Assembly: GCA_013359125.1 (NCBI GenBank)
Contig: JABWCR010000007.1
Coordinates: 1 to 64,000 of the forward strand
Reading direction: 5' to 3'
Length of the DNA stretch: 64,000 nucleotides
From: Armatimonadota bacterium
GTDB taxonomy: Bacteria > Armatimonadota > Fimbriimonadia > Fimbriimonadales > GBS-DC
The notes under the pieces were generated by a model, which searched no databases, had not been told where the DNA came from, and saw only the letters and a list, made by a program, of their open reading frames with translations. Below, piece by piece: positions 18,390 to 26,569 of this stretch; position 1 is the stretch's first letter; each line of letters starts with the position of its first letter. The position numbers and the translations under genes are program-made.

Positions 18390-19610
18390 ATGATCATTTA
18401 TCGGGTCGCGATCGGGGCATTTCTGCTCGTGTGCGGGCTCGGCTCGTTCGGACAGAGGGCGATTACGGCTGAGGAGTTTGTGCTCCGGACCTTGGCCGCG
18501 CACCCTCTCGTCCAAGCGGCGGACGCAGACGCTGCGAGGGCTCTTGCCCAGCTAAAGTCCGCCCGCGCTCCGGCTAATCCGACCATTGAGCTTGCGCCAG
18601 GCGTTGGCGCGACCAATGGCAACCTAGCGCTAGCCTCGACCATCGATCTGTTCGGCAAGAATCGAATCGCCGCTAGGGTAGAGGCGGCGGAGAGGTCGTT
18701 GTCAGAGGCATTGGGCGTCGGCGTTCGGCTTGAAGCGGCGCGAGAGGCGCTGTCCGTCTATGCCGAGGTCTTGACCGCCCAATCAATGGTCGCAGCCTCA
18801 GAAGAAGGTTTAGCAACGGCCATAGCCATCGCTGAGACCGTGCGCAAACGGCACGAGATTGGCGCGGCCACCCTCGTTCAAGTTAGAAGAGCCGAGTTAG
18901 ATGCGTTGCGCGCCGGTCAAGCGTTGAATGCCACAAAGGCGACCTTGCACCAAGCCAGAATGGCGGCGCTCTCTTTGATTGGCGCCAAGCCGGAGGAAGA
19001 AGTCTCGTTTGAGGGCTGGATCGCCTCCAGCGACGAGGGTGGCGCAGTCGCTCCTTCATCTCCGAGCGTCAAGGCTGCCTTGGCGGAAATTACCATCGCT
19101 GAGGCCAAGATTGGCTTGAGCAGGGCCTCTCGCCTACCCTCTGTTACCGCAGGCATTGTTGCCGACTTCTGGAGCTTAGACAGAAACCCGACGACGAGGA
19201 ACAACATCGGCTTCCAAGTGTTGCTGACAACGCCGATTGTGGATCTTGGACAAAGCTCAAATGCGTTGAGAGCGGCCGAAGCGAGTTTAGCCCGCTCAAG
19301 GGCGATGCTTGCAGAGGCTCAAAGAAGGTCGGCGCTCGCACTCGGCCAAGCTCGATTCCAGTTGGATGCAGCGCGCAGCGGACACAAAGCATACAGAGAA
19401 GAACTGATTCCGATGGCAACGGCCATCTTGGAATCGTTGCGCGCGGGCTACGAAGCCGGACTAGTCGCGCTTGCAGAGGTTTTGGAAGCCCAGCAATCCC
19501 TAGGGCGTTTGAACGCAGAAGAATCACAGGCCAGGTTGGCCGTTTACAAAGCCGAGGTCGAGTTGCTCGCAGCATTGGGCAGACTCCCCGGCGCGGAGGC
19601 AAGTCGATGA
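18390..19610 (+). CDS. TolC-family outer-membrane efflux protein (CzcC/CusC type)
   Basis: Outer-membrane channel of a tripartite metal pump, 406 residues. Signal peptide about 1-22 (ending SFGQ). The TolC-type inner repeats appear as LAAHPLVQAADADAARA with ARAPANPTIELAPG, and near the C-terminus YREELIPMATAILESLRAGYEAG. Extensive helical coiled coils are evident (rich in Ala/Leu/Glu). ATG 18390 follows aggagg with 6 nt spacing. Its TGA stop overlaps the next ATG (19607), so it is coupled to the adaptor and pump genes: a C-B-A order typical of CzcCBA. Confidence 0.88.
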   Translation: MIIYRVAIGAFLLVCGLGSFGQRAITAEEFVLRTLAAHPLVQAADADAARALAQLKSARAPANPTIELAPGVGATNGNLALASTIDLFGKNRIAARVEAAERSLSEALGVGVRLEAAREALSVYAEVLTAQSMVAASEEGLATAIAIAETVRKRHEIGAATLVQVRRAELDALRAGQALNATKATLHQARMAALSLIGAKPEEEVSFEGWIASSDEGGAVAPSSPSVKAALAEITIAEAKIGLSRASRLPSVTAGIVADFWSLDRNPTTRNNIGFQVLLTTPIVDLGQSSNALRAAEASLARSRAMLAEAQRRSALALGQARFQLDAARSGHKAYREELIPMATAILESLRAGYEAGLVALAEVLEAQQSLGRLNAEESQARLAVYKAEVELLAALGRLPGAEASR

Positions 19611-21787
19611 AACTCAATCATCTTTTGATCTTTCTGACGCTGGCCACAAAGGCCGCGATGGCCGGAGGCGAAGGTCCCGGCCACGCGCACGGCCCGGACG
19701 GTCGGCACATTGTTACCGTTGACGAGCGGCAAGGCCGGAGCGGCTACGTCCTCAGCCACCACGACATGAAGGTGCTAACCGAGGACGGCAAGCCTGTTCT
19801 AAACGTCGTCATCGACTCTACGATCTATCGTGCGGGAAAGCCTGAGGAAGTCGTTCATCGAGAAAGGAACGTCTACGAGCCAGAGAACGGCGTTTACGGT
19901 TCTCACATGACCTATCAAGAAGAGGGCGATTATGTGCTTTCTCAGGCCGTGGCGATGCCGGATGGGCGAAAGCTCAATGTGGAGTTTCCGATATTTGCGA
20001 GGGCCGAATCGGAAACGGCCGCCTCGACTGCCGCCAAACCCGCGATCTCGCCCGTCATGGTTGGAATCGGAGCGCTCGTCTTTTTATCCGGGCTTTACGC
20101 AGCCTATCGCTTTGGAGCGCGAAACGCTCGCCAAACCGGCGCGGTTCTGCTCGCTCTGTACCTATCGATGGGGGCTTTGACTCTAAGGTCGGCGACTGCA
20201 GGAGAAGAAGGGGAGGGTCATGCTCATGGTCCGGATGGGCGCCACATTCTTGCCGATGCCGGCGCCCAGCAAGCGGGCGCCCCGAAGATTCTGGCCTACG
20301 CTTCTGGCGATTTGAAATTAGATGCGTCGAAGACCGTCGATGGCATCACATTCGTGCTATCGATTGAGAACGAGACGATCGAGCCGGATCCAAGCGTCGT
20401 CTACTTGACCGAGGCGGAAGCAAGCAAGATTGGTCTTGAGACCGCGCAGGCAACACAGAGCGCCGCCGCAAGCTCTTTGCAAGCCACCGGACAGATCAGC
20501 GCCAGCCCGGACGGCATTGTAACCGTCAACGCGATTGCTTCAGGCAAGATCGTTGCTCTGAGAGCGATCCCTGGCACTGAAATTCGCAAGGGCCAGCCCC
20601 TTGCGATTATCGAAAGCGCCGAGCTAGCCGATGCCCAAGCAGAGTACCGGAGCGCGAATGTCCAGATAACCGATGCGCAGTCAGGCATTGAGGTTGGCAA
20701 AGCGGCGCTTGCACAAGCCTTAGCGGAGCTTCAGATCGCCGAGCAAACCTGGGAAAGGCAGCGCAAACTGGCCGAGTTAGGCGAGTTTGACGCGCCCTCT
20801 TTGGAGAGGGCGCGCAAGGAACATGCTATGGCCGTCGCACAGCACAAGGCGCTCAAAGCCCAACAGAGCACATTAGCCAGCTTGCTCGAACGCCAGCGGC
20901 GCGGCTTTCAGTCGGGCGTAGTTTCTCGAAACGACTTAGAGGCCACTGAAGCAAACCTTGCGGAGACCGCTTCCAAAGTTGAAGAAGCCGTCCAGAACGA
21001 GTCGATTTCAAAGGCTGCGCTTCAAAGAGAAGAAGGCATTGCGAGAGGTGGAATCCGCACATCCAAAGAACTCGAAGCGGCCGAAGGCGCCGTAATCATC
21101 GCTCGATCGCGCGTCCGTTCGTTACAGAGCGAGCAAAGCCAACACCGCGCCCGACTGGAAAAGGCGCAAAGTGCGCTCAGGCTTGCACAGGTCAGGATAG
21201 CCCAGTTGGGCGGCGCGCCCAATCAAGGAAGCCAAGTCGTCGTTTCGGCTCCCATCTCGGGCGAAGTCGAGAGGCGTACGGTCAGCGTTGGCGAGACGGT
21301 CTCGGTCGGGCAGCCTCTGTTCGAGCTTCTGAATGCGGACGTTGTGTGGGTACTCGCCGACCTGTACGAAAAGGACATTCCGAAGGTCCGGGTTGGCCAA
21401 CCGGTCGAGATTGTCGCCGACGCCCACCCCGACCTGCTTTTCAAAGGTCGAGTCTCATTCATACACAAGGAAGTGAATCCGGAGGCTCGCACGACGCCGG
21501 TCAGGATTGTGATCGACAATCCCGGCGAGATTCTCAAACAGCACATGTTCGTACGAGTAACGATTGGAGACAACGATACGTCGGCGGTAACGGTGCCAGC
21601 CTCCGCGGTACAGCGACAAGGCGGTATCGACTACGTCTTTGTCAAGGAGGGCGATCGGAGCTTTCGAAAGACGATCGTCCGCACCCTTGTGCGGCGAGAC
21701 AGTCGAACGGTCGTCGAAGGCCTGAAACCAGGTCAGACGGTTGCCACGGCCGGCTCGTATCAACTGCTAGCGCTTGCGGGGAGGTAA
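19607..21787 (+). CDS. RND efflux adaptor, fused to an N-terminal membrane domain with His motif
   Basis: Periplasmic adaptor (CzcB/CusB type), unusually long at 726 residues versus about 400-450. Residues 1-19 are a signal; then GHAHGPDGRH (about 25-34), a beta domain resembling copper-binding 'YtkA-like' modules, and two TM helices (about 149-170, 176-198). A second copy of the motif, GHAHGPDGRH, falls at about 204-213. The adaptor core follows: lipoyl halves around GIVTVNAIASGKIVALRAIP and VVVSAPISGEVERRTVSVGE, separated by about 200 residues of coiled coil, and a membrane-proximal end VEGLKPGQTVATAGSYQLLA. Coupled by ATGA to the channel gene. Confidence 0.85.
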   Translation: MKLNHLLIFLTLATKAAMAGGEGPGHAHGPDGRHIVTVDERQGRSGYVLSHHDMKVLTEDGKPVLNVVIDSTIYRAGKPEEVVHRERNVYEPENGVYGSHMTYQEEGDYVLSQAVAMPDGRKLNVEFPIFARAESETAASTAAKPAISPVMVGIGALVFLSGLYAAYRFGARNARQTGAVLLALYLSMGALTLRSATAGEEGEGHAHGPDGRHILADAGAQQAGAPKILAYASGDLKLDASKTVDGITFVLSIENETIEPDPSVVYLTEAEASKIGLETAQATQSAAASSLQATGQISASPDGIVTVNAIASGKIVALRAIPGTEIRKGQPLAIIESAELADAQAEYRSANVQITDAQSGIEVGKAALAQALAELQIAEQTWERQRKLAELGEFDAPSLERARKEHAMAVAQHKALKAQQSTLASLLERQRRGFQSGVVSRNDLEATEANLAETASKVEEAVQNESISKAALQREEGIARGGIRTSKELEAAEGAVIIARSRVRSLQSEQSQHRARLEKAQSALRLAQVRIAQLGGAPNQGSQVVVSAPISGEVERRTVSVGETVSVGQPLFELLNADVVWVLADLYEKDIPKVRVGQPVEIVADAHPDLLFKGRVSFIHKEVNPEARTTPVRIVIDNPGEILKQHMFVRVTIGDNDTSAVTVPASAVQRQGGIDYVFVKEGDRSFRKTIVRTLVRRDSRTVVEGLKPGQTVATAGSYQLLALAGR

Positions 21788-21792
21788 CTTGC

Positions 21793-24700
21793 GTGCTTAA
21801 TCGCGTTATTCAAGAGAGTCTTAAGCACAGGGTTATCATCATCGCATTCGCGGCGCTAACAATCTTGTACGGCATCTACACAGTGCCCCAAATGAATGTG
21901 GACGTGCTGCCGGATCTGAACAGACCCGTCGTTACCATCATGACCGAAGCGCACGGGTTGGCGCCAGAAGAGACCGAGACGCTTGTTTCCTTTCCAATTG
22001 AGGCGATGATGAACGGCGCAACTGGAGTGCATCGAGTGCGCTCCTCTTCGAGCGCGGGATTTAGCATCGTTTTTGTAGAGTTCGATTGGGACATGGAGAT
22101 CTACCGAGCGCGGCAGATCGTCAGCGAGAAACTCCAGTTGGTGCAGGCGCGCCTTCCGGTAGGGTCGATTGCCTCGCTGGCCCCGATCAGCTCGATCATG
22201 GGCGAAATTATGCTGATCGCTCTGTCGAGCAAGAGCGGCGACACTGCGCCGACAGAGGTGCGGGCGCTTGCGGATTTTGTCGTCAGACCTCGATTGTTGG
22301 GCGTGCCCGGCGTGTCTCAAGTCGTCGCGATCGGTGGCGGAACAAGACAGTTTCAAATACTCACGAATCCATCGCGCCTAAAGCAGCATGGCATCACGCT
22401 GACCGAACTGACCGATGCGGCCTCCAAAAGCAACGTGAGCGCGGGAGGCGGATTCCTGTTGGAGGCTCAACGAGAAGAGATCATCCGCATCAAGGGCCGA
22501 ATCAACAACATCAAGGACATCGAGCAAACGGTGATCAAAGCCGTTAATGGCGTCCCGATCACGATCGGTCAGGTCGCAGAGGTGAAGTTTGACAAGGGAT
22601 TGCAGCGCGGAGACGCGAGCGTCAACGGCGATCCGGCCGTTATCCTCTCTGTACAAAAGCAGCCCGAAGCGAACACCCTGAAACTTACGCGAGAGGTCGA
22701 CGTCGCATTGCGCGAGATAGAGGCATCGCTCCCCGACGACATTCAGGTCAATCGCGACCTCTTTCGACAAGAGCGGTTCATCTCGCTCTCGATCGAGAAC
22801 GTGTCCAAGGCGCTTCTTGAGGCCACCGTCATCGTGCTGATCGTCATCCTGGCGTTTCTGATGAACGTTCGGGCGACTCTGATCTCGATCGTTTCGATCC
22901 CAATGTCGTTCGTGCTGACCCTGTTGCTACTGGCCCGAATGGGCATAGCGATCAACACGATGACGCTGGGAGGGCTGGCAATCGCGATCGGCCTTGTGGT
23001 CGACGACAGCATAGTGGACGTCGAGAACGTCTTTCGCAGGCTGAGGCAGAATTCGGTCTCGAACTCGCCAAAACCAATTCTAGACGTGATCTTTCGCGCC
23101 AGCGCCGAAGTGCGCAACAGCATCGTTTACGCCACGCTGATCGTGGTCTTGGTGTTTGTGCCCCTCTTGTCGCTCGAAGGCATCGAAGGCCGCGTGTTCG
23201 CGCCTTTGGCGATCGCGTTCACCTGCTCTATGGCTGCCTCGTTGCTCGTCTCTCTAACGCTCACCCCGGCGCTTTGCGCGATCGCCCAGAAACAAAGTTC
23301 AGCGGCCGAGGCGCGAGAAACCAGGCTGGTCCGACTGCTCAAACGACTGAACGCTCCTTTAGTGCTCGGCGCAATGGGCAGGCCCTGGCTGGTGATGGCG
23401 GTTGTTGCAATGTTGACTGGCTTGGCGATTCTCGCGGTCGTCAACTTGGGCCGTGAGTTTCTTCCAAAGTTCAATGAGGGATCGCTCTCCATAAGCGTCA
23501 TTCTGCCGCCCGGCTCGAGTCTGGAGGAGAGCAACCGCATAGGCACGATTATCGAACGTGCTGCTTTGACCGTGCCGGAAGTTACCTACATCGGTCGCCG
23601 GACTGGGCGCGCAGAGATGGACGAGCATGCGGAGGGCGTCAATCACTCCGAACTGGACGTCGGTTTAGCCGATTCTCCGCGTGGTTCGGCGCTCGCCATC
23701 GAAGAGTTAAGATCCAAGATAGGCGGCATTCCGGGGGTGTACACCTCCTTCGGCCAACCCATTTCACATCGATTGGACCACTTGTCGTCGGGCGTCCGCG
23801 CAGCGCTCGCAATCAAGATATTTGGCCCGGATCTCGATATCCTCCGGGGCATAGCGAACCAAGTGAACGGAGTGATGCAGGGCGTTGAAGGCATTGTCGA
23901 CTTGCAGATAGAACCTCAAGTCGAGGTGCCCCAAGCCAGCATAGAAATCGACCGGCCAGCGGCGGCACGGTACGGAATCTCTCCGTACGACTTGGCCGAG
24001 AGCCTCGAAATCGGGTTCGCCGGACAGAAGGCGTCGCAGGTCTTGCTGGGGCAGCAGACGTTCGACATGGTCGTCTGGTTTACGCCTGAAGCCCGGGGCG
24101 ACTTGGATCAAATCAGGTCGATTCTTATCAGCGCTCCGACTGGCCGACCGATACCTCTGGGCGAGATCGCCAAGGTGAGCCGCAACACTGGCCCCAACAC
24201 GATCAATCGCGAGAACGTCTCTCGTCGCATCGTCATTCAAGCCAACGTGGAAGGCCGAGACTTGGGCGGCATCGTCGGCGAACTTAGAGGCAAAGTGAGA
24301 GAAATCCAATCGTCTTGGCCGCGCGGCTACTATGTGGAGTATGGCGGCCAGTTTCAAAGCCAAGAAAGCGCCATGCGCCGCATATTGGTTCTTGGCGCGT
24401 TTACCATCGTAGGGATTTTCTTGGCGCTTCTCGTTGCGCTCAAGTCTTGGAGAATGGCGCTTCAAGTCATGGTCAATCTGCCCTTAGCATTGATTGGCGG
24501 CGTCGTCTCTGTCTATCTGACCGACGGCATGCTATCGGTTGCGTCGATGGTGGGCTTTATTACTCTGTTCGGAATTGCCACGCGAAACGGCATCATGATG
24601 CTGTCGCACTATTCGTACCTAATGCAGGAAGAGGGCGCGCCTTTCTCCAAAGAGACGATTCTGCGCGGCACTCAGGAGCGTCTCGTGCCTGTGCTGATGA

Positions 24701-24912
24701 CCGCGCTGGCCGCTTCGCTCGGATTGTTGCCCCTCGCGCTTTCCCACGGAGAACCGGGCAAGGAGCTTCTACATCCTATTGCAATAACGATTCTGGGCGG
24801 ATTGGTGTCTAGCACCCTCTTAGACCAAATGGTTACTCCGGCGCTCTTTTGGGTTTTCGGTAAGAAGGAGTGGGCAGCGCGGGCCGAGCAGATCGATCGG
24901 TCTGCAGACTAA
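21793..24912 (+). CDS. RND heavy-metal/drug efflux permease (CzcA/CusA-like)
   Basis: Inner-membrane proton-driven pump of 1039 residues, the usual RND size with 12 TM helices. The N-terminal TM1 (VIIIAFAALTILYGIY), the TM4 motif GLAIAIGLVVDDSIVDVENV with its Asp pair and Glu, VLMTALAASLGLLPLAL in TM11-12, and the twin periplasmic domains are evident. The acidic TM4 pattern is of the HME/CzcA-like group rather than the AcrB drug group. The long open frame starts earlier, but GTG 21793 has ggggaggt 8 nt upstream and starts the family N-terminus. Follows the adaptor gene by 5 nt, completing a C-B-A operon. Confidence 0.9.
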   Translation: MLNRVIQESLKHRVIIIAFAALTILYGIYTVPQMNVDVLPDLNRPVVTIMTEAHGLAPEETETLVSFPIEAMMNGATGVHRVRSSSSAGFSIVFVEFDWDMEIYRARQIVSEKLQLVQARLPVGSIASLAPISSIMGEIMLIALSSKSGDTAPTEVRALADFVVRPRLLGVPGVSQVVAIGGGTRQFQILTNPSRLKQHGITLTELTDAASKSNVSAGGGFLLEAQREEIIRIKGRINNIKDIEQTVIKAVNGVPITIGQVAEVKFDKGLQRGDASVNGDPAVILSVQKQPEANTLKLTREVDVALREIEASLPDDIQVNRDLFRQERFISLSIENVSKALLEATVIVLIVILAFLMNVRATLISIVSIPMSFVLTLLLLARMGIAINTMTLGGLAIAIGLVVDDSIVDVENVFRRLRQNSVSNSPKPILDVIFRASAEVRNSIVYATLIVVLVFVPLLSLEGIEGRVFAPLAIAFTCSMAASLLVSLTLTPALCAIAQKQSSAAEARETRLVRLLKRLNAPLVLGAMGRPWLVMAVVAMLTGLAILAVVNLGREFLPKFNEGSLSISVILPPGSSLEESNRIGTIIERAALTVPEVTYIGRRTGRAEMDEHAEGVNHSELDVGLADSPRGSALAIEELRSKIGGIPGVYTSFGQPISHRLDHLSSGVRAALAIKIFGPDLDILRGIANQVNGVMQGVEGIVDLQIEPQVEVPQASIEIDRPAAARYGISPYDLAESLEIGFAGQKASQVLLGQQTFDMVVWFTPEARGDLDQIRSILISAPTGRPIPLGEIAKVSRNTGPNTINRENVSRRIVIQANVEGRDLGGIVGELRGKVREIQSSWPRGYYVEYGGQFQSQESAMRRILVLGAFTIVGIFLALLVALKSWRMALQVMVNLPLALIGGVVSVYLTDGMLSVASMVGFITLFGIATRNGIMMLSHYSYLMQEEGAPFSKETILRGTQERLVPVLMTALAASLGLLPLALSHGEPGKELLHPIAITILGGLVSSTLLDQMVTPALFWVFGKKEWAARAEQIDRSAD

Positions 24913-24961
24913 ACGGGCAGGAACCGGAAATCGCCTGTCAAAACTACCGGTAAAAGGAGCG

Positions 24962-25339
24962 ATGAACATGGCGGATCAATATGCTTACAAGATGAACATC
25001 AGCCCGGACGAGGCGGATGCCCTGCAGCAAGAAATTCTCTCTGCGCTCAACAACTCTGGCATTCAGGCGCCGGCAGGGCCTTTAGTCTCGGCCGACGCCC
25101 CTCCAGAAGGCGCCTTTGGCTTTGCCGACGGCGTTGGCGGATTCTTGCTGAGCGCCTGGAAGGAACTGACCAAGGTGCCTGGCGCGGTCAAGAGTCTGGC
25201 CGACGGGGTTAAGAACTGGCTGAGCCAGCGACCCAACGGCACCGTTACTCTGGAATGCCCAAATGGCAAGAAACTGAGCGTGCGCGCCAACATGAACGGC
25301 GAGGACATTGCCAAGATACTCGAAAGCGGATGTGACTAA
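24962..25339 (+). CDS. EACC1-like small protein, partner of the next gene
   Basis: A 125-residue cytoplasmic protein. Residues 12-35 form a helix (PDEADALQQEILSALNNSG), 36-60 a short Gly/Ala-rich segment containing GAFGFADGVGG, then a helix (FLLSAWKELTKVPGAVKSLA), and the end is a beta-hairpin plus helix (TVTLECPNGKKLSVRANMNG, then EDIAKILESG). That order resembles 'effector-associated constant component 1' (EACC1), described as a fixed partner of variable effectors in bacterial conflict systems. This is my reading of shape, not a proven match. Ribosome site aaaaggag 5 nt upstream of ATG 24962. Its stop overlaps the next ATG (TAATG). Confidence 0.5.
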   Translation: MNMADQYAYKMNISPDEADALQQEILSALNNSGIQAPAGPLVSADAPPEGAFGFADGVGGFLLSAWKELTKVPGAVKSLADGVKNWLSQRPNGTVTLECPNGKKLSVRANMNGEDIAKILESGCD

Positions 25340-26562
25340 TGGCGCTGCCGTCGCGGATCGATCCGCTTAGCTGGACGATCTTTGTAGAGCATCCCAAGCC
25401 AGAGATCGATCCAACCGAGATGTGGGACAACCCGTCGTTCTATCCAGAGATGCGCCACATCCTGCACGAGAGCGTCCACTTTTGGCACAGCATATCGACC
25501 TTCCAGGGCATATACCTTGCCTTTGATTGCCTTAAGTCGATGAACGCCTTGCGCTTTGCCAGCCGCAAAGGCGAAGACCTGACCCAAATCGGCGCAGATT
25601 GGACGTTCGAGGGGTACAAACCCTTCCAACTTCTATCAGACTTCTATGCGAAGGCGCCGGATCCGCCGCTCTCGACGTCCCACCTGTTCGAGGGCCTCGC
25701 TCGCTACTGGGACGTTACGATTTGCGCCGGATTCACGTTTGATGGAATCGTATCGAGCTTGATCAAGGAAGATTCGCCCACTTACAGCGAAGCTTACGCG
25801 CACGCTTACGACACGGTGGGCAACGTTGCCTTTATCATTTTTCCCATTTTCGCTTATCTCGCGCTTTGCTCTGAGGAACCCGTTCGCTGTTTCGACACAT
25901 CGTTGAAGATCTATGCGGACGATCCCTTTGAAGTGCCTGTGGGCATGAATTTTCAAGAGGCCTGGCTGATCGCATGGGGCAACGCGGCAAAGTGGGGGCG
26001 ATTTTACCCCGTGCCTTATGGGCCGATGTCGTGCTACAAGACCGCGCACAAGAGATATGTCAAATGGAAGATGCAGTATGCGGGCCTGGTGCCGGAGGAC
26101 TTTCCGCTGACCGGCCATCCGATCTTGGAAGACAGCGTCCAAATGATGATGTCGCTGGCCAAGCACAAGTGGCCGGACAAGAGCGAATACGACCTGGAGG
26201 TAATGTTCTTGGAGGAGTTTGTTTTCCCGGGCAATCCGTTCTTTCGTCAACGGTTGTTGCTCGGCTTTCATCCTCCGGTCATTCATTTTTCGGACGGCGG
26301 CTACTGGGTATCGCCGACTCAGGGGTTTAAGGAAAAGCCCGACTTCTTTGCCAAGAGCATGGCAGATTTCTCGATGATCATGGGCGCTGCGAACGGCCTG
26401 CTGGCGCGGGCGAAGGGTAAACCGACGAAGCACGGCTGCCCGCACGCCGAGTGCCCCGTGCATCCATTGGGTCTCTGCTCCTTCGTGCCCGATTATCCTG
26501 CTGCGCACGAAGATTGCTACGTCAAGCCGCTCATCAAGCATGAGTTTGGGATTGCGCTATAA
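25339..26562 (+). CDS. putative zinc metallopeptidase (HExxH), effector-like
   Basis: A 407-residue protein with no signal peptide. The zinc motif HExxH is complete: H43, E44, H47 in HILHESVHFWHS, and a candidate third ligand E118 lies in LFEGLARYW, the gluzincin spacing and 'EGLA' context seen in several uncharacterised peptidases. The rest is helical with many aromatics. The C-terminus is Cys/His-rich (KHGCPHAECPVHPLGLCSF), perhaps a second metal site. Start ATG shares its A with the stop of the EACC1-like gene, so translation is coupled. Function is unknown; a toxin-like or processing protease in a two-gene system is the working idea. Its last codons overlap the upstream frame of hutH. Confidence 0.7.
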   Translation: MALPSRIDPLSWTIFVEHPKPEIDPTEMWDNPSFYPEMRHILHESVHFWHSISTFQGIYLAFDCLKSMNALRFASRKGEDLTQIGADWTFEGYKPFQLLSDFYAKAPDPPLSTSHLFEGLARYWDVTICAGFTFDGIVSSLIKEDSPTYSEAYAHAYDTVGNVAFIIFPIFAYLALCSEEPVRCFDTSLKIYADDPFEVPVGMNFQEAWLIAWGNAAKWGRFYPVPYGPMSCYKTAHKRYVKWKMQYAGLVPEDFPLTGHPILEDSVQMMMSLAKHKWPDKSEYDLEVMFLEEFVFPGNPFFRQRLLLGFHPPVIHFSDGGYWVSPTQGFKEKPDFFAKSMADFSMIMGAANGLLARAKGKPTKHGCPHAECPVHPLGLCSFVPDYPAAHEDCYVKPLIKHEFGIAL

Positions 26563-26563
26563 T
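26558..26563 (+). promoter_or_regulatory. -10 box immediately upstream of hutH (leaderless type)
   Basis: A perfect tataat lies inside the final codons of the peptidase gene. Six nt follow before the GTG at 26570, so the predicted mRNA 5' end coincides with the start codon. Confidence 0.6.
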
Positions 26564-26569
26564 CAACCC

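Noticed and set aside
21346-21792. Upstream extension of the RND permease frame
   Set aside because: It is antiphase to the adaptor gene's coding strand and lacks RND features; GTG 21793 with ggggaggt is the proper start.
25636-26541. 301-codon minus-strand frame opposite the metallopeptidase
   Set aside because: No family features and fully antisense to a coupled gene with an intact zinc motif.
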